Origin: Paraburkholderia heleia NBRC 101817 | GTDB lineage: Bacteria; Pseudomonadota; Gammaproteobacteria; Burkholderiales; Burkholderiaceae | NCBI RefSeq assembly: GCF_000739775.1 | Contig: NZ_BBJH01000041.1 | Location: 1-45,798, forward strand | Length of the DNA stretch: 45,798 nucleotides | Reading direction: 5' to 3' | Part shown: positions 34,507 through 42,805 of the stretch, one piece after another | How the letters are laid out: the number at the start of each line of letters is the position of its first letter | Position numbering within the stretch: position 1 is the first letter of the stretch | Program-made: the position numbers and the translations under genes | Notes under the pieces: model-generated | What the model saw: only the letters and a program-made list of their open reading frames with translations | The model's database searches: none | What the model was told of the DNA's origin: nothing

Positions 34507-36342
34507 ATGGAACTGTCTTTCGTTAAGCTGTTCGCGAAGCGTCCCGCGACGCCGCGCGTGCCTGCCGCCTTCGCGCGCCGCCTCGTCGGCGCCGCGGTTC
34601 TCGCCGCCTGGGCGTTGACCACGTCGAGCGCGTATGCGCAGGATCCGTCCCCCGACACGGACGACACTTCCGTCACCATGCCGGACGCTTTCGGCCCCGC
34701 CTCGCCTGACGAGAAGAAGGACCTGCCGGGCGTTGCGCTGTCGAGCCAGATCGTCTTCCAGGTGCTCGCCGCGGAAATCGCGCTGCAGCGCGACCAGCCT
34801 GCCCCCGCCTTTCAAACGTATCTCGCGCTCGCGCGCGACACGCACGACCCGCGCATGGCGCAGCGCGCGACCGAAATCGCGCTCGCGGCGCAAAGCCCGT
34901 CCGACGCCTTGACCGCGGTCCAGCTCTGGCAGCAGTACGCGCCCGACTCCGAACGCGCGGCGCAACTCGACGCTTCGCTGCTCGTGCTCGCCGGCAAGCC
35001 CGACGACGCCCAGCCGCTGCTCGCGCGCGAACTGGCGAAAGTACCCGCCGACAGCCGCGGCCAGGCCATCCTCTCGCTGCAGCTTCTGCTTTCGCGCGGC
35101 CCCAATCGCGTGGGCGGCCTGAATGTGCTCAAAGCGCTGCTCAAGGACGACCTGAACCGTCCCGAGGCACAGCTCGCGATCGGCCGCCAGCAACTGCTCG
35201 CCGACGACGTGCCCGGCGCGCGCAAGTCGTTCGAACAGGCGCTCACGCTCAAGCCCGACTACCTTCCCGCTGCGCTGATGCTCGCCCAGATGGGGCCGGA
35301 GGAGCGCGCCGAAGGCATTGCGTCGATCGAAAAGTACGTCCAGCAGAACCCGAAGTCGCGCGAAGGCCGTCTCGCGCTCGCACAGACCTATCTCGCCGCC
35401 GACCGCCTCGACGACGCGCAGAAGCAGTTCGAGATCCTGCACAAGGACAACTCGAACGACCTGATGCCGCTCATGGCGCTCGCGCTCATCAGCGTGCAGC
35501 AAAAGAAGTTCGACGCGGCACAGAAGTATCTGACGCAATACGCACAGATTGCCGAGAAGAATCCGGCCGCCGACCCCGGTCAGGCCTATATCTATCTCGC
35601 GCAACTGTCGGTCGAGCAGAAGGACGACGCCGGCGCGCAAAAGTGGCTCGACAAGATCCAGCCGAACAGCCAGCAGTACGTGCCGGCCCAGATCACGCGC
35701 GCGCAGATCCTGGACAAGGAAGGCAAAACCGACGACGCGCGCCGTCAGCTCGCGAGCATTCAGGCCGACGATCCGCGCGACCAGGCGCTGATCGCGCGCA
35801 CCGACGCCGCGATCCTGTTCGACGCGAAGCGCTACCCGGAGGCCGAGGCACGCCTTGCGAAGGCGACCTCCGACTTCCCGGACGACCCGGACCTCACCTA
35901 TGACTACGCCATGGCTGCGGAAAAGACCGGCCAATATGACGTCATGGAAGCGCAGCTGCGCAAGCTGATCAAGACGCAGCCCGACAATCCGCAGGCCTAC
36001 AACGCCCTCGGATACTCGCTCGCGGACCGCAATCAGCGCCTGCAGGAAGCCGACAAGCTGGTGGAAAAAGCCTCGTCGCTCGCACCGGACGACGCGTTCA
36101 TCATGGACAGCGTGGGCTGGGTGAAATACCGCCTGGGCGACAATGCCGACGCGATCAAGCTCCTGCGCAAGGCCTACAGTCTCCAGCCGAACGCGGAAAT
36201 TGGCGCGCACCTTGGCGAAGTGCTCTGGAAAAACGGCGACCAGGACGGCGCGCGCGCCGCGTGGCGCGAGGCCCGCAAGCTCGAACCCGACAACGACACG
36301 CTCCTGAAGACGCTCAAGCGCCTCCAGGTCAACGATCTCTGA
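34507..36342 (+). CDS. Exported tetratricopeptide repeat protein
   Basis: A 611-residue protein with a signal peptide (about 1-44, probably cut after AYA) and many TPR-like helical pairs from about residue 60 to the end. The clearest repeats are near 230-265 (a PGARKSFEQALTLKPDY unit) and in the last 120 residues. It likely works in the periplasm as a protein-binding scaffold. No catalytic motif is seen. The ATG at 34507 has an ACGGAA nearby and gives a proper signal peptide. It overlaps lolB by one base, which suggests a link to outer-membrane lipoprotein biogenesis, but the function is not established. Confidence 0.88.
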   Translation: MELSFVKLFAKRPATPRVPAAFARRLVGAAVLAAWALTTSSAYAQDPSPDTDDTSVTMPDAFGPASPDEKKDLPGVALSSQIVFQVLAAEIALQRDQPAPAFQTYLALARDTHDPRMAQRATEIALAAQSPSDALTAVQLWQQYAPDSERAAQLDASLLVLAGKPDDAQPLLARELAKVPADSRGQAILSLQLLLSRGPNRVGGLNVLKALLKDDLNRPEAQLAIGRQQLLADDVPGARKSFEQALTLKPDYLPAALMLAQMGPEERAEGIASIEKYVQQNPKSREGRLALAQTYLAADRLDDAQKQFEILHKDNSNDLMPLMALALISVQQKKFDAAQKYLTQYAQIAEKNPAADPGQAYIYLAQLSVEQKDDAGAQKWLDKIQPNSQQYVPAQITRAQILDKEGKTDDARRQLASIQADDPRDQALIARTDAAILFDAKRYPEAEARLAKATSDFPDDPDLTYDYAMAAEKTGQYDVMEAQLRKLIKTQPDNPQAYNALGYSLADRNQRLQEADKLVEKASSLAPDDAFIMDSVGWVKYRLGDNADAIKLLRKAYSLQPNAEIGAHLGEVLWKNGDQDGARAAWREARKLEPDNDTLLKTLKRLQVNDL

Positions 36343-37001
36343 TGGCAGATTTTTTCACTTCGTTTTCCCCCAAGGCCCTCCCCGCTGCGCGCGCCGCCCG
36401 CCTCGTACGGCGCGCGTCGCTCAGCGCAGCGGCGGCTGCGCTCCTCGTACTCGCGGGCTGCGCGACGCAACCGCCGCGCGAGCCGTCCACCTCGAACGCC
36501 ACGACCTCGCTCACTACGCAGACGAACCGCGCCTATCATGGCCGCTTCGCCGTGCAGTACGTCGACCAGAACGGCCAGCAGCGCAATGCATACGGCAACT
36601 TCGACTGGCACGAGACCGATTCGACGGTGACGCTGCAACTGCTCAATCCGCTCGGCCAGACACTCGCGCTCGTCACCTCCGCACCGTCGCAAGCCACGCT
36701 GGAACTGCCTAACCGCCAGCCGCTCACGGCCGACAACGTGAGCACGCTCATGCAGCAGGCGCTCGGCTTCGCGCTGCCCGTGGAAGGGCTGCGCTACTGG
36801 CTGCAGCCTTCGGTCGCGCCCACGTCGCACGCGCGCACCACGCCCGACCCGCAGAATCCGCAGCGGCTTTCGCAGATCGAGCAGGACGGCTGGACCATCG
36901 ATTACGTCGCCTACGCGGACGCGCCGGCCACTGGCGTGAAGCGCGTCAATCTCACGCGTGAAGTCCCGCCGCTCCAGATCAAGCTCGTGCTTGACCAGTA
37001 A
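36342..37001 (+). CDS. lolB: Outer-membrane lipoprotein receptor LolB
   Basis: LolB takes lipoproteins from LolA and inserts them in the outer membrane, and is itself a lipoprotein. The 219-residue protein has a long signal sequence with lipobox LAGC (cysteine at residue 40). The YHGRFAVQY stretch opens the LolB beta-barrel fold, and RYWLQPSVAP fits the family. The start overlaps the TPR stop (TGATG). It sits before ispE, as in many proteobacteria. Confidence 0.93.
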   Translation: MADFFTSFSPKALPAARAARLVRRASLSAAAAALLVLAGCATQPPREPSTSNATTSLTTQTNRAYHGRFAVQYVDQNGQQRNAYGNFDWHETDSTVTLQLLNPLGQTLALVTSAPSQATLELPNRQPLTADNVSTLMQQALGFALPVEGLRYWLQPSVAPTSHARTTPDPQNPQRLSQIEQDGWTIDYVAYADAPATGVKRVNLTREVPPLQIKLVLDQ

Positions 37002-37043
37002 GCGGGCCGCGGACTGTTCAACTCCCGCCTCTCATCGGCAATA

Positions 37044-37067
37044 TCCGGCCGGCAGGCGCCGGCCGGA
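37044..37067 (+). other. Perfect hairpin between lolB and ispE
   Basis: Ten-base arms TCCGGCCGGC and GCCGGCCGGA flank a four-base loop, in the 92-base gap between lolB and ispE. There is no T-run, so it is either a weak terminator or an mRNA structure near the ispE start. Confidence 0.5.
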
Positions 37068-37093
37068 ATCCAGGGCATCGCCCCAAGAGCATC

Positions 37094-37996
37094 ATGATCG
37101 AAACCCAGGACTCGCTGCGCGACTGCCTAGCGCCCGCGAAACTCAATCTCTTCCTGCACATCACGGGCCGCCGTCCCAATGGCTATCACGATCTGCAGAC
37201 CGTGTTCCAGTTGCTCGACTGGGGCGACACGCTGCATTTCACGCGCCGCCACGACGGCCGTATCACGCGCACCGTGGAAGTGGAAGGCGTGCCGGCCGAG
37301 CACGACCTCACCGTGCGTGCCGCGACGCTGCTCAAGCAACATACGGGCACGAGCGAGGGCGTCGAGATCGATATCGAAAAGCGTCTGCCGATGGGCGCGG
37401 GTCTCGGCGGCGGCAGCTCCGACGCAGCCACGACGCTGCTCGCGCTCAACCGCCTCTGGAAGCTCCACCTGCAGCGCGAGGAATTGCAGGCGCTCGCGCT
37501 CAAGCTGGGCGCGGATGTGCCCTTCTTCGTGTTCGGAAAAAATGCGTTCGCGGAGGGTGTTGGCGAAGCCCTCGAGGCTGTACAATTGCCCCCGCGTCAT
37601 TTTTTGGTCGTGACGCCGCGGGTTCATGTTCCGACTGCCGAGATTTTTTCGGAAAGGTCATTGACAAGGGACACAAAGACCTGCAAAATAGCAGTCTTTC
37701 TTGCACAGCAAGCAGCGCTAATCGGATGGCCAGACAGCTTCGGTCATAACGATATGCAGGCGGTTGTCGCAGGAAAATACACGGAAGTAGCGCAGGTGCT
37801 TCGATGGTTCGAGGGTGTCTCGAACAGCATCGCACCCGCGCGGATGACCGGATCGGGTGCCAGCGTTTTTGCAGCATTCGCCAGTCGGTACGAAGCAGAA
37901 TCGGCACAAGCCAGACTGCTTGCGGAACAACCGGACTGGAGGAGCGCGGTAGCCTCGAGTCTGGATACGCATCCACTCTTCGCTTTCGCGGCATAG
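37094..37996 (+). CDS. ispE: 4-diphosphocytidyl-2-C-methyl-D-erythritol kinase
   Basis: IspE is the GHMP-family kinase of the methylerythritol phosphate pathway to isoprenoids. The 300-residue protein shows K16 in APAKLNLFL, the ATP-binding loop LPMGAGLGGGSSDAATT (about 98-114), and the catalytic D141 in ADVPFF. From about 37600 to the end the codons are visibly less GC-biased than in the first half. That part contains a near-consensus sigma-70 promoter, which probably serves the tRNA-Gln and prs genes downstream. Confidence 0.95.
   Translation: MIETQDSLRDCLAPAKLNLFLHITGRRPNGYHDLQTVFQLLDWGDTLHFTRRHDGRITRTVEVEGVPAEHDLTVRAATLLKQHTGTSEGVEIDIEKRLPMGAGLGGGSSDAATTLLALNRLWKLHLQREELQALALKLGADVPFFVFGKNAFAEGVGEALEAVQLPPRHFLVVTPRVHVPTAEIFSERSLTRDTKTCKIAVFLAQQAALIGWPDSFGHNDMQAVVAGKYTEVAQVLRWFEGVSNSIAPARMTGSGASVFAAFASRYEAESAQARLLAEQPDWRSAVASSLDTHPLFAFAA
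37661..37689 (+). promoter_or_regulatory. Near-consensus promoter inside ispE, reading towards tRNA-Gln and prs
   Basis: TTGACA (37661-37666), a 17-base spacer and CAAAAT (37684-37689) form a strong sigma-70 promoter in the coding sequence of ispE. It is the best -35/-10 pair I found in the window. It would start transcription near 37696, about 350 bases before the tRNA. Confidence 0.7.
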
Positions 37997-38046
37997 TTTT
38001 GCGTGGTTGATCGACCTACCGGTCAGCCAGGCTCAAAGTTGAGTGT

Positions 38047-38123
38047 AGGGGAGTCGCCAAGTTGGTTAAGGCACCGGATTTTGATTCCGGCATGCGAGGG
38101 TTCGAGTCCTTCCTCCCCTGCCA
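38047..38123 (+). tRNA. tRNA-Gln (anticodon TTG)
   Basis: A 77-base cloverleaf with encoded CCA end. The acceptor stem pairs AGGGGAG with CTCCCCT and the discriminator base is G. The anticodon stem CCGGA/TCCGG encloses TTTTGAT with anticodon TTG (38081-38083), reading CAA/CAG. The T-arm GAGGG-TTCGAGT-CCTTC has one G-T pair. It lies between ispE and prs in the same direction and may be cut out of a shared transcript. Confidence 0.97.
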
Positions 38124-38213
38124 AAAATTCAAGGCAGTTCGCTCTGTGGGTTACCCAGGGCAGTTCGCCCAAGTAGTTCCTCTCGCCCCCTCAAAGTCCG
38201 CAGCAGGTGCATG
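38124..38213 (+). other. tRNA-Gln to prs leader with direct repeat
   Basis: The 90-base gap holds GGCAGTTCGC twice (38133-38142 and 38159-38168), with a short hairpin TGGG-TTA-CCCA between them. No terminator T-run follows the tRNA, so prs is probably on the same transcript. Confidence 0.5.
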
Positions 38214-39170
38214 ATGAGCAGCCATGACGGCCTGATGGTTTTTACTGGCAACGCAAATCCCGCGCTTGCCCAGGAAGTCGTCAAGATCCTCGGTATTCCC
38301 CTCGGCAAGGCTATGGTTAGCCGCTTTTCCGACGGTGAAATCCAGGTCGAAATCCAGGAAAACGTGCGCGGCAAGGACGTCTTCGTCCTTCAGTCGACTT
38401 GCGCGCCGACCAACGACAACCTGATGGAACTGATGATCATGGTCGATGCGCTCAAGCGCGCATCCGCAGGCCGGATCACCGCAGCCATTCCCTATTTCGG
38501 CTATGCCCGTCAAGACCGCCGCCCCCGTTCGGCGCGCGTCGCCATCTCGGCGAAGGTCGTGGCGAACATGCTGGAAATCGCCGGCGTCGAGCGGATCATC
38601 ACGATGGATCTGCACGCCGACCAGATTCAGGGCTTCTTCGATATTCCCGTCGACAACATCTACGCCACGCCCGTGCTGCTCGGCGATCTGCGCAAGCAGA
38701 ATTACGAGAACCTGCTGGTCGTTTCGCCGGACGTCGGCGGCGTGGTGCGCGCCCGCGCGCTCGCCAAGCAGCTGAACTGCGATCTCGCCATCATCGACAA
38801 GCGTCGTCCGAAGGCGAACGTCGCCGAAGTGATGAACATCATCGGTGAAGTCGAAGGCCGCACCTGCGTGATCATGGACGACATGGTCGACACCGCCGGC
38901 ACGCTCTGCAAGGCAGCGCAAGTGCTGAAGGAACGCGGCGCGAAGAAGGTTTTCGCTTACGCCACGCACCCGGTTCTCTCGGGTGGCGCGGGCGAGCGTA
39001 TCGCCGGCTCGGCTCTGGACGAACTCGTCGTAACCGACACGATTCCACTGGGCGCCGAAGCGCGTTCGTGCCCGAAGATCCGCTCGCTCACGAGCGCAGG
39101 ACTTCTCGCCGAAACGTTCTCGCGGATCCGTCGCGGCGACTCGGTCATGTCGCTCTTCGCGGAAAGCTGA
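38214..39170 (+). CDS. prs: Ribose-phosphate pyrophosphokinase (PRPP synthetase)
   Basis: Prs makes PRPP from ribose 5-phosphate and ATP, feeding purine, pyrimidine, histidine, tryptophan and NAD synthesis. The 318-residue protein carries the ATP-binding FGYARQDRRPRSA segment, the ribose-5-phosphate/PRPP loop CVIMDDMVDTAGTL and the conserved VVSPDVGGVVRARA stretch. Two ATG codons are adjacent (38211 and 38214); I take the second because it gives the usual MSSHDGLMVF start. A terminator with TTTT follows at 39189. Confidence 0.97.
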   Translation: MSSHDGLMVFTGNANPALAQEVVKILGIPLGKAMVSRFSDGEIQVEIQENVRGKDVFVLQSTCAPTNDNLMELMIMVDALKRASAGRITAAIPYFGYARQDRRPRSARVAISAKVVANMLEIAGVERIITMDLHADQIQGFFDIPVDNIYATPVLLGDLRKQNYENLLVVSPDVGGVVRARALAKQLNCDLAIIDKRRPKANVAEVMNIIGEVEGRTCVIMDDMVDTAGTLCKAAQVLKERGAKKVFAYATHPVLSGGAGERIAGSALDELVVTDTIPLGAEARSCPKIRSLTSAGLLAETFSRIRRGDSVMSLFAES

Positions 39171-39188
39171 CAAGAATTGACGCGCAAG

Positions 39189-39218
39189 GCGCGGTGTTCG
39201 CAAGGACGCCGCGCTTTT
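39189..39218 (+). terminator. Intrinsic terminator after prs
   Basis: Eight-base-pair stem GCGCGGTG/CGCCGCGC with one wobble pair, a ten-base loop and TTTT, 19 bases after the prs stop. Confidence 0.75.
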
Positions 39219-39339
39219 GCACGTAATCGGCGCGAACGGACGATGGTTCGCGCTGCATCGCCGGGGGCCCGAAGGCGGGCATTCTGCTGAAAAGGCCCCG
39301 TTTTACTGCCTGGTCGCGGGCAGTGCATTGGAGAATCAA

Positions 39340-39948
39340 ATGAAAGTCATCGCTTTCGAGCGTAACCTGCAAGGTACGGGTGCGAGCCGCCGCCTGCGCA
39401 ATGCCGGCAAGACCCCTGGCATCGTGTACGGTGTCGGCGCCGAGCCGCAACTGATCGAAATCGATCACAACGCGCTGTGGCACGCCCTCAAGAAGGAAGC
39501 CTTCCACTCGTCGATCCTCGACCTCGAAGTGGCCGGCAAGTCGCAGCAAGTGCTGCTGCGCGACGTGCAATATCACCCGTTCCGTCAGCTCGTGCTGCAC
39601 GTGGACTTCCAGCGCGTGGATCCGAGCAAGAAGATCCACACGAAGGTGCCCCTGCACTTCATGAACCAGGAAACCAACCCGGCTGTGAAGCTGGGCGGCG
39701 CGATCATCTCGCACGTTCTGGCTGAAATCGAAGTCCAGTGCCTGCCGGGCCAACTGCCGGAATTCCTCGAAGTCGACCTCGCCAGGATCGAAGCTGGCCA
39801 GTCGCTGCACGCCAAGGACATCACGCTGCCCGCCGGCGTGACGCTCGTCCCGCACGTGGAAGCGGAAAACCCGGTCGTTGCGTCGGCACCCGTGCCGGCT
39901 GGCGCCCAGGCGGCAGCCGAAGGCGAAGAAGCACCGGCTGCTGAGTAA
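39340..39948 (+). CDS. rplY: 50S ribosomal protein L25/general stress protein Ctc
   Basis: L25 binds 5S rRNA. This is the long, two-domain TL5/Ctc form (202 residues): an N-terminal L25 beta-barrel (about 1-95) with RNA-contact stretch GASRRLRNAGKTPGIVYG, then a C-terminal TL5 domain, and an Ala/Glu-rich tail. The ATG at 39340 has a GGAG ribosome-binding site, while the open frame extends upstream to 39217 without support. It lies between prs and pth, the usual order. A strong terminator follows. Confidence 0.96.
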   Translation: MKVIAFERNLQGTGASRRLRNAGKTPGIVYGVGAEPQLIEIDHNALWHALKKEAFHSSILDLEVAGKSQQVLLRDVQYHPFRQLVLHVDFQRVDPSKKIHTKVPLHFMNQETNPAVKLGGAIISHVLAEIEVQCLPGQLPEFLEVDLARIEAGQSLHAKDITLPAGVTLVPHVEAENPVVASAPVPAGAQAAAEGEEAPAAE

Positions 39949-40006
39949 GCGCAGCGGCTTCAACGAGCCGATCCTCTCGATCCGTTTCCCTGAAACGGAC
40001 GACGTG

Positions 40007-40039
40007 ACCCGCCGCGGTTCGCCCCGGCGGGTTTTTTTT
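40007..40039 (+). terminator. Intrinsic terminator after rplY
   Basis: Eight-base-pair stem ACCCGCCG/CGGCGGGT with a ten-base loop and a run of eight T (40032-40039), about 60 bases after the rplY stop. Confidence 0.92.
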
Positions 40040-40097
40040 CGCACTTTTTCGTACACTTGCGGGTCAGTTCATCGGTTTACGCAAGCGGAACACCACA

Positions 40098-40700
40098 ATG
40101 ATCAGGTTGATCGTCGGGCTCGGCAATCCGGGCGCCGAATACACGGCGACGCGCCACAACGCGGGCTTCTGGCTCGTGGACCAGCTCGCGCGCGAAGCCG
40201 GCACGACGCTGCGCGACGAGCGGCGCTTCCACGGCCACTATGCAAAGGCGCGCCTCTACGGCGAGGAAGTGCATCTGCTCGAACCGCAGACCTATATGAA
40301 CCGCTCGGGGCAATCGGTCGTCGCACTCGCGGCCTTCTTCAAGATCCTGCCCGATGAGATCCTCGTCGCGCACGACGAGCTCGATCTGCCGCCCGGCACC
40401 ATCAAGCTCAAGCTCGGCGGCGGCAGTGGCGGCCACAACGGTTTGAAGGACATCTCCGCGCATTTGTCGACGCAGCAGTACTGGCGGCTGCGCATCGGCA
40501 TCGGCCATCCGCGCGACCTGATTCCCGAGGGCGCGCGCGCCGGTGCGAAGCCCGACGTCGCGAACTTCGTGCTCAAGCCGCCGCGCCGCGAGGAGCAGGA
40601 GGCGATCGACGCCTCGATCGAACGCGCGCTCGCGGTGATGCCGACGTTCGTGAAGGGCGAGGCCGAACGTGCGGTGATGCAGCTGCATCGCAATGGTTGA
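40098..40700 (+). CDS. pth: Peptidyl-tRNA hydrolase
   Basis: Pth releases peptides from peptidyl-tRNA that has dropped off ribosomes. The 200-residue protein shows N10 (LIVGLGNPG) and the catalytic H20 (TRHNAGFW), the HDELDLPPG segment with the catalytic Asp, and the GGGSGGHNGLKD loop. It follows the rplY terminator and is 15 bases ahead of hisC, with which it may be co-transcribed. Confidence 0.96.
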   Translation: MIRLIVGLGNPGAEYTATRHNAGFWLVDQLAREAGTTLRDERRFHGHYAKARLYGEEVHLLEPQTYMNRSGQSVVALAAFFKILPDEILVAHDELDLPPGTIKLKLGGGSGGHNGLKDISAHLSTQQYWRLRIGIGHPRDLIPEGARAGAKPDVANFVLKPPRREEQEAIDASIERALAVMPTFVKGEAERAVMQLHRNG

Positions 40701-40715
40701 AACAAGGAGAGCGTC

Positions 40716-41783
40716 TTGAGTCGTTACTGGAGTGACATCGTCAACCGCCTCGTGCCCTATGTGCCGGGCGAACAGCCCGCGCTCGCGAAGCCGGTCAAGC
40801 TCAACACCAACGAGAATCCGTATGCGCCCTCCCCGCGCGTGCTCGAGGCGATCCGCCACGAGCTGGGCGAGACGGGCGAGTCGCTGCGCCGCTATCCCGA
40901 CCCCGTCGCGAAGCGTCTGCGCGCGGCCGTGGCTGCGCATCACGGCATCCGCGCGGAGCAGGTGTTCGTCGGCAACGGCTCGGACGAGGTGCTCGCTCAC
41001 GCGTTCCATGCGTTGCTCAAGCACGACAAGCCGATCCTCTTTCCCGACATTACCTACAGCTTCTACCCGACCTACGCGCGGCTCTACGAAGTCGAGTACC
41101 GCACTGTGCCCCTCACCGGGCAGTTCACGATTCGCGTCGACGATTACCGCCAGCCCAATGGCGGCGTGATCTTCCCGAATCCGAATGCGCCCACGGGCCA
41201 CGCGCTGCCGCTCGCGGAAATCGAGCGGCTCGTCGCGGCGAACATGGAATCCGTGGTGGTGATCGACGAAGCGTATGTGGATTTCGGCGCCGAATCGGCG
41301 ATCGCGCTGATCGACCGCTATCCGAACCTGCTGGTCGTGCACACGACCTCGAAATCGCGCTCGCTCGCCGGTATGCGCGTGGGCTTTGCGTTCGGCCACC
41401 CCGATCTCATCGACGCGCTCAACCGCGTCAAGGACAGCTTCAACTCGTACCCGCTCGACCGCCTCGCGCAAGCCGCCGCGACCGCCGCTTACGAAGACGG
41501 CGAGTGGCTCAGGACCACCAGCGAGCGCGTGATTGCGAGCCGCGAGCGCCTGACGGCCGCGCTCACGGCGCTTGGCTTCGACGTGGTGCCTTCGGCGGCG
41601 AACTTCGTGTTTGCGAAGCATCCCGCGCACGACGCGGCAGCCATTGCGGCCGGATTGCGCGAAAAAGAGATCTTCGTGCGCCATTTCAACGCGCCGCGCG
41701 TGAACCAGCATCTGCGCATTTCGATCGGCACCGATGCCGAGTGCGACACGCTTGTCGATGCGTTGAAGGCGATCCTCGCGTAA
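40716..41783 (+). CDS. hisC: Histidinol-phosphate aminotransferase
   Basis: A 355-residue fold-type I PLP aminotransferase of the HisC family: N156 in NPNAPTG, D184 and Y187 in VIDEAYVDF, and the Schiff-base lysine K213 in TTSKSRSLAGMRVGFAFG. It begins with TTG at 40716, supported by an AAGGAG six bases upstream and by family alignment. It lies outside a his operon, next to pth, so it may be a second copy (often named hisC2) with a role in histidine or aromatic amino acid transamination. A bidirectional terminator follows. Confidence 0.92.
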   Translation: MSRYWSDIVNRLVPYVPGEQPALAKPVKLNTNENPYAPSPRVLEAIRHELGETGESLRRYPDPVAKRLRAAVAAHHGIRAEQVFVGNGSDEVLAHAFHALLKHDKPILFPDITYSFYPTYARLYEVEYRTVPLTGQFTIRVDDYRQPNGGVIFPNPNAPTGHALPLAEIERLVAANMESVVVIDEAYVDFGAESAIALIDRYPNLLVVHTTSKSRSLAGMRVGFAFGHPDLIDALNRVKDSFNSYPLDRLAQAAATAAYEDGEWLRTTSERVIASRERLTAALTALGFDVVPSAANFVFAKHPAHDAAAIAAGLREKEIFVRHFNAPRVNQHLRISIGTDAECDTLVDALKAILA

Positions 41784-41802
41784 GAAGACGGCAAGATGGA
41801 AT

Positions 41803-41831
41803 AAAAAACGCGCCAGTTGGCGCGTTTTTTT
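41803..41831. terminator. Bidirectional intrinsic terminator between hisC and the ferredoxin gene
   Basis: Stem CGCGCCA/TGGCGCG with a two-base centre is flanked by six A on the left and seven T on the right. It can end transcription from both convergent genes. Confidence 0.93.
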
Positions 41832-41852
41832 ATTTCCGAAGGATCCAGCGGT

Positions 41853-42113
41853 TCAGGCGTTGTTCTTCGCCGCCGTCAGCGCGTGATACTTCTGCATCAA
41901 TTGCTCGGGGGACTCGACGTGCTCCGGGTCCTTGGGAATGCATTCCACCGGGCACACCTGGATGCACTGCGGCTCATCGAAATGGCCGACACATTCGGTG
42001 CACTTGTTCGGGTCGATCACGTAGATTTCCGGGCCCATCGAGATCGCGTCGTTCGGGCACTCGGGCTCGCACACGTCGCAATTGATGCACTCGTCGGTAA
42101 TCATCAGGGCCAT
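41853..42113 (-). CDS. 2[4Fe-4S] ferredoxin, YfhL/Alvin type
   Basis: An 86-residue ferredoxin with two [4Fe-4S] sites: C9/C12/C15 with C54 or C58, and C38/C41/C50 with C19. The eight residues between C41 and C50 and the C-terminal helix are typical of the Allochromatium vinosum/YfhL class, which has very low redox potentials. The physiological partner is not known. The start at 42113 has AGGAAGT upstream. It lies downstream of coaD in the same direction. Confidence 0.94.
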   Translation of the reverse strand: MALMITDECINCDVCEPECPNDAISMGPEIYVIDPNKCTECVGHFDEPQCIQVCPVECIPKDPEHVESPEQLMQKYHALTAAKNNA

Positions 42114-42193
42114 GCTGTTCTCACTTCCTGCCGGCGCGAAGGCCGGCTCATACGTTGCTGAGCCTCATAGTTTACGCTGCTTTCGCCGCGCCT

Positions 42194-42697
42194 TCACACG
42201 TTCGTAACCGGGCCGCCCATCGAGGTGACCTTGTCCTGCAGGCGCTTCTCCACGGACGGAAACACGAACTTGCTCACATCGCCGCCCAATTGGGCAATTT
42301 CGCGCACGATGGTGCCCGAAATGAACTGATACTGGTCCGAAGGCGTCATGAACATCGTCTCGACGTCGGGCAGCAGGTAGCGGTTCATGCCGGCCATCTG
42401 AAATTCGTACTCGAAGTCCGACACGGCGCGCAGGCCCCGCACGATCACGCGTGCGTTGTTGGTGCGCACGAAGTCTTTCAGCAGCCCCTTGAAGCTCATG
42501 ACCTGCACGTTCGGATAGTGGCCGAGCACCTCGTGGGCAATCTCGAGCCGCTCGGTGAGCGAGAAGAAAGGCTTCTTGTTGCGGCTGTCCGCAACGCCGA
42601 CTACCAGCGTGTCGAAAATGCTCGACGCGCGCCGCACGAGATCTTCGTGGCCGCGCGTGAGCGGATCGAAGGTACCGGGGTACACGGCGACTACCAT
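42194..42697 (-). CDS. coaD: Phosphopantetheine adenylyltransferase
   Basis: CoaD joins ATP and 4'-phosphopantetheine to form dephospho-CoA. The 167-residue nucleotidyltransferase has the TFDPLTRGH motif (9-17) and the ISGTIVRE motif near residue 126. The ATG at 42697 has a strong GAGGAGAAG ribosome-binding site; the open frame upstream to 42757 is not supported. It follows rsmD by 108 bases. Confidence 0.96.
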   Translation of the reverse strand: MVVAVYPGTFDPLTRGHEDLVRRASSIFDTLVVGVADSRNKKPFFSLTERLEIAHEVLGHYPNVQVMSFKGLLKDFVRTNNARVIVRGLRAVSDFEYEFQMAGMNRYLLPDVETMFMTPSDQYQFISGTIVREIAQLGGDVSKFVFPSVEKRLQDKVTSMGGPVTNV

Positions 42698-42805
42698 GAG
42701 GCTTCTCCTCTCAACGGAAATGGGGCGCAATGCAGTCCCGTGGCGACGCATGCACACGTGCGTGCGTGACGGCCAGGCCGCCCGCCGCTTCTTATCGAAC
42801 GCGCA

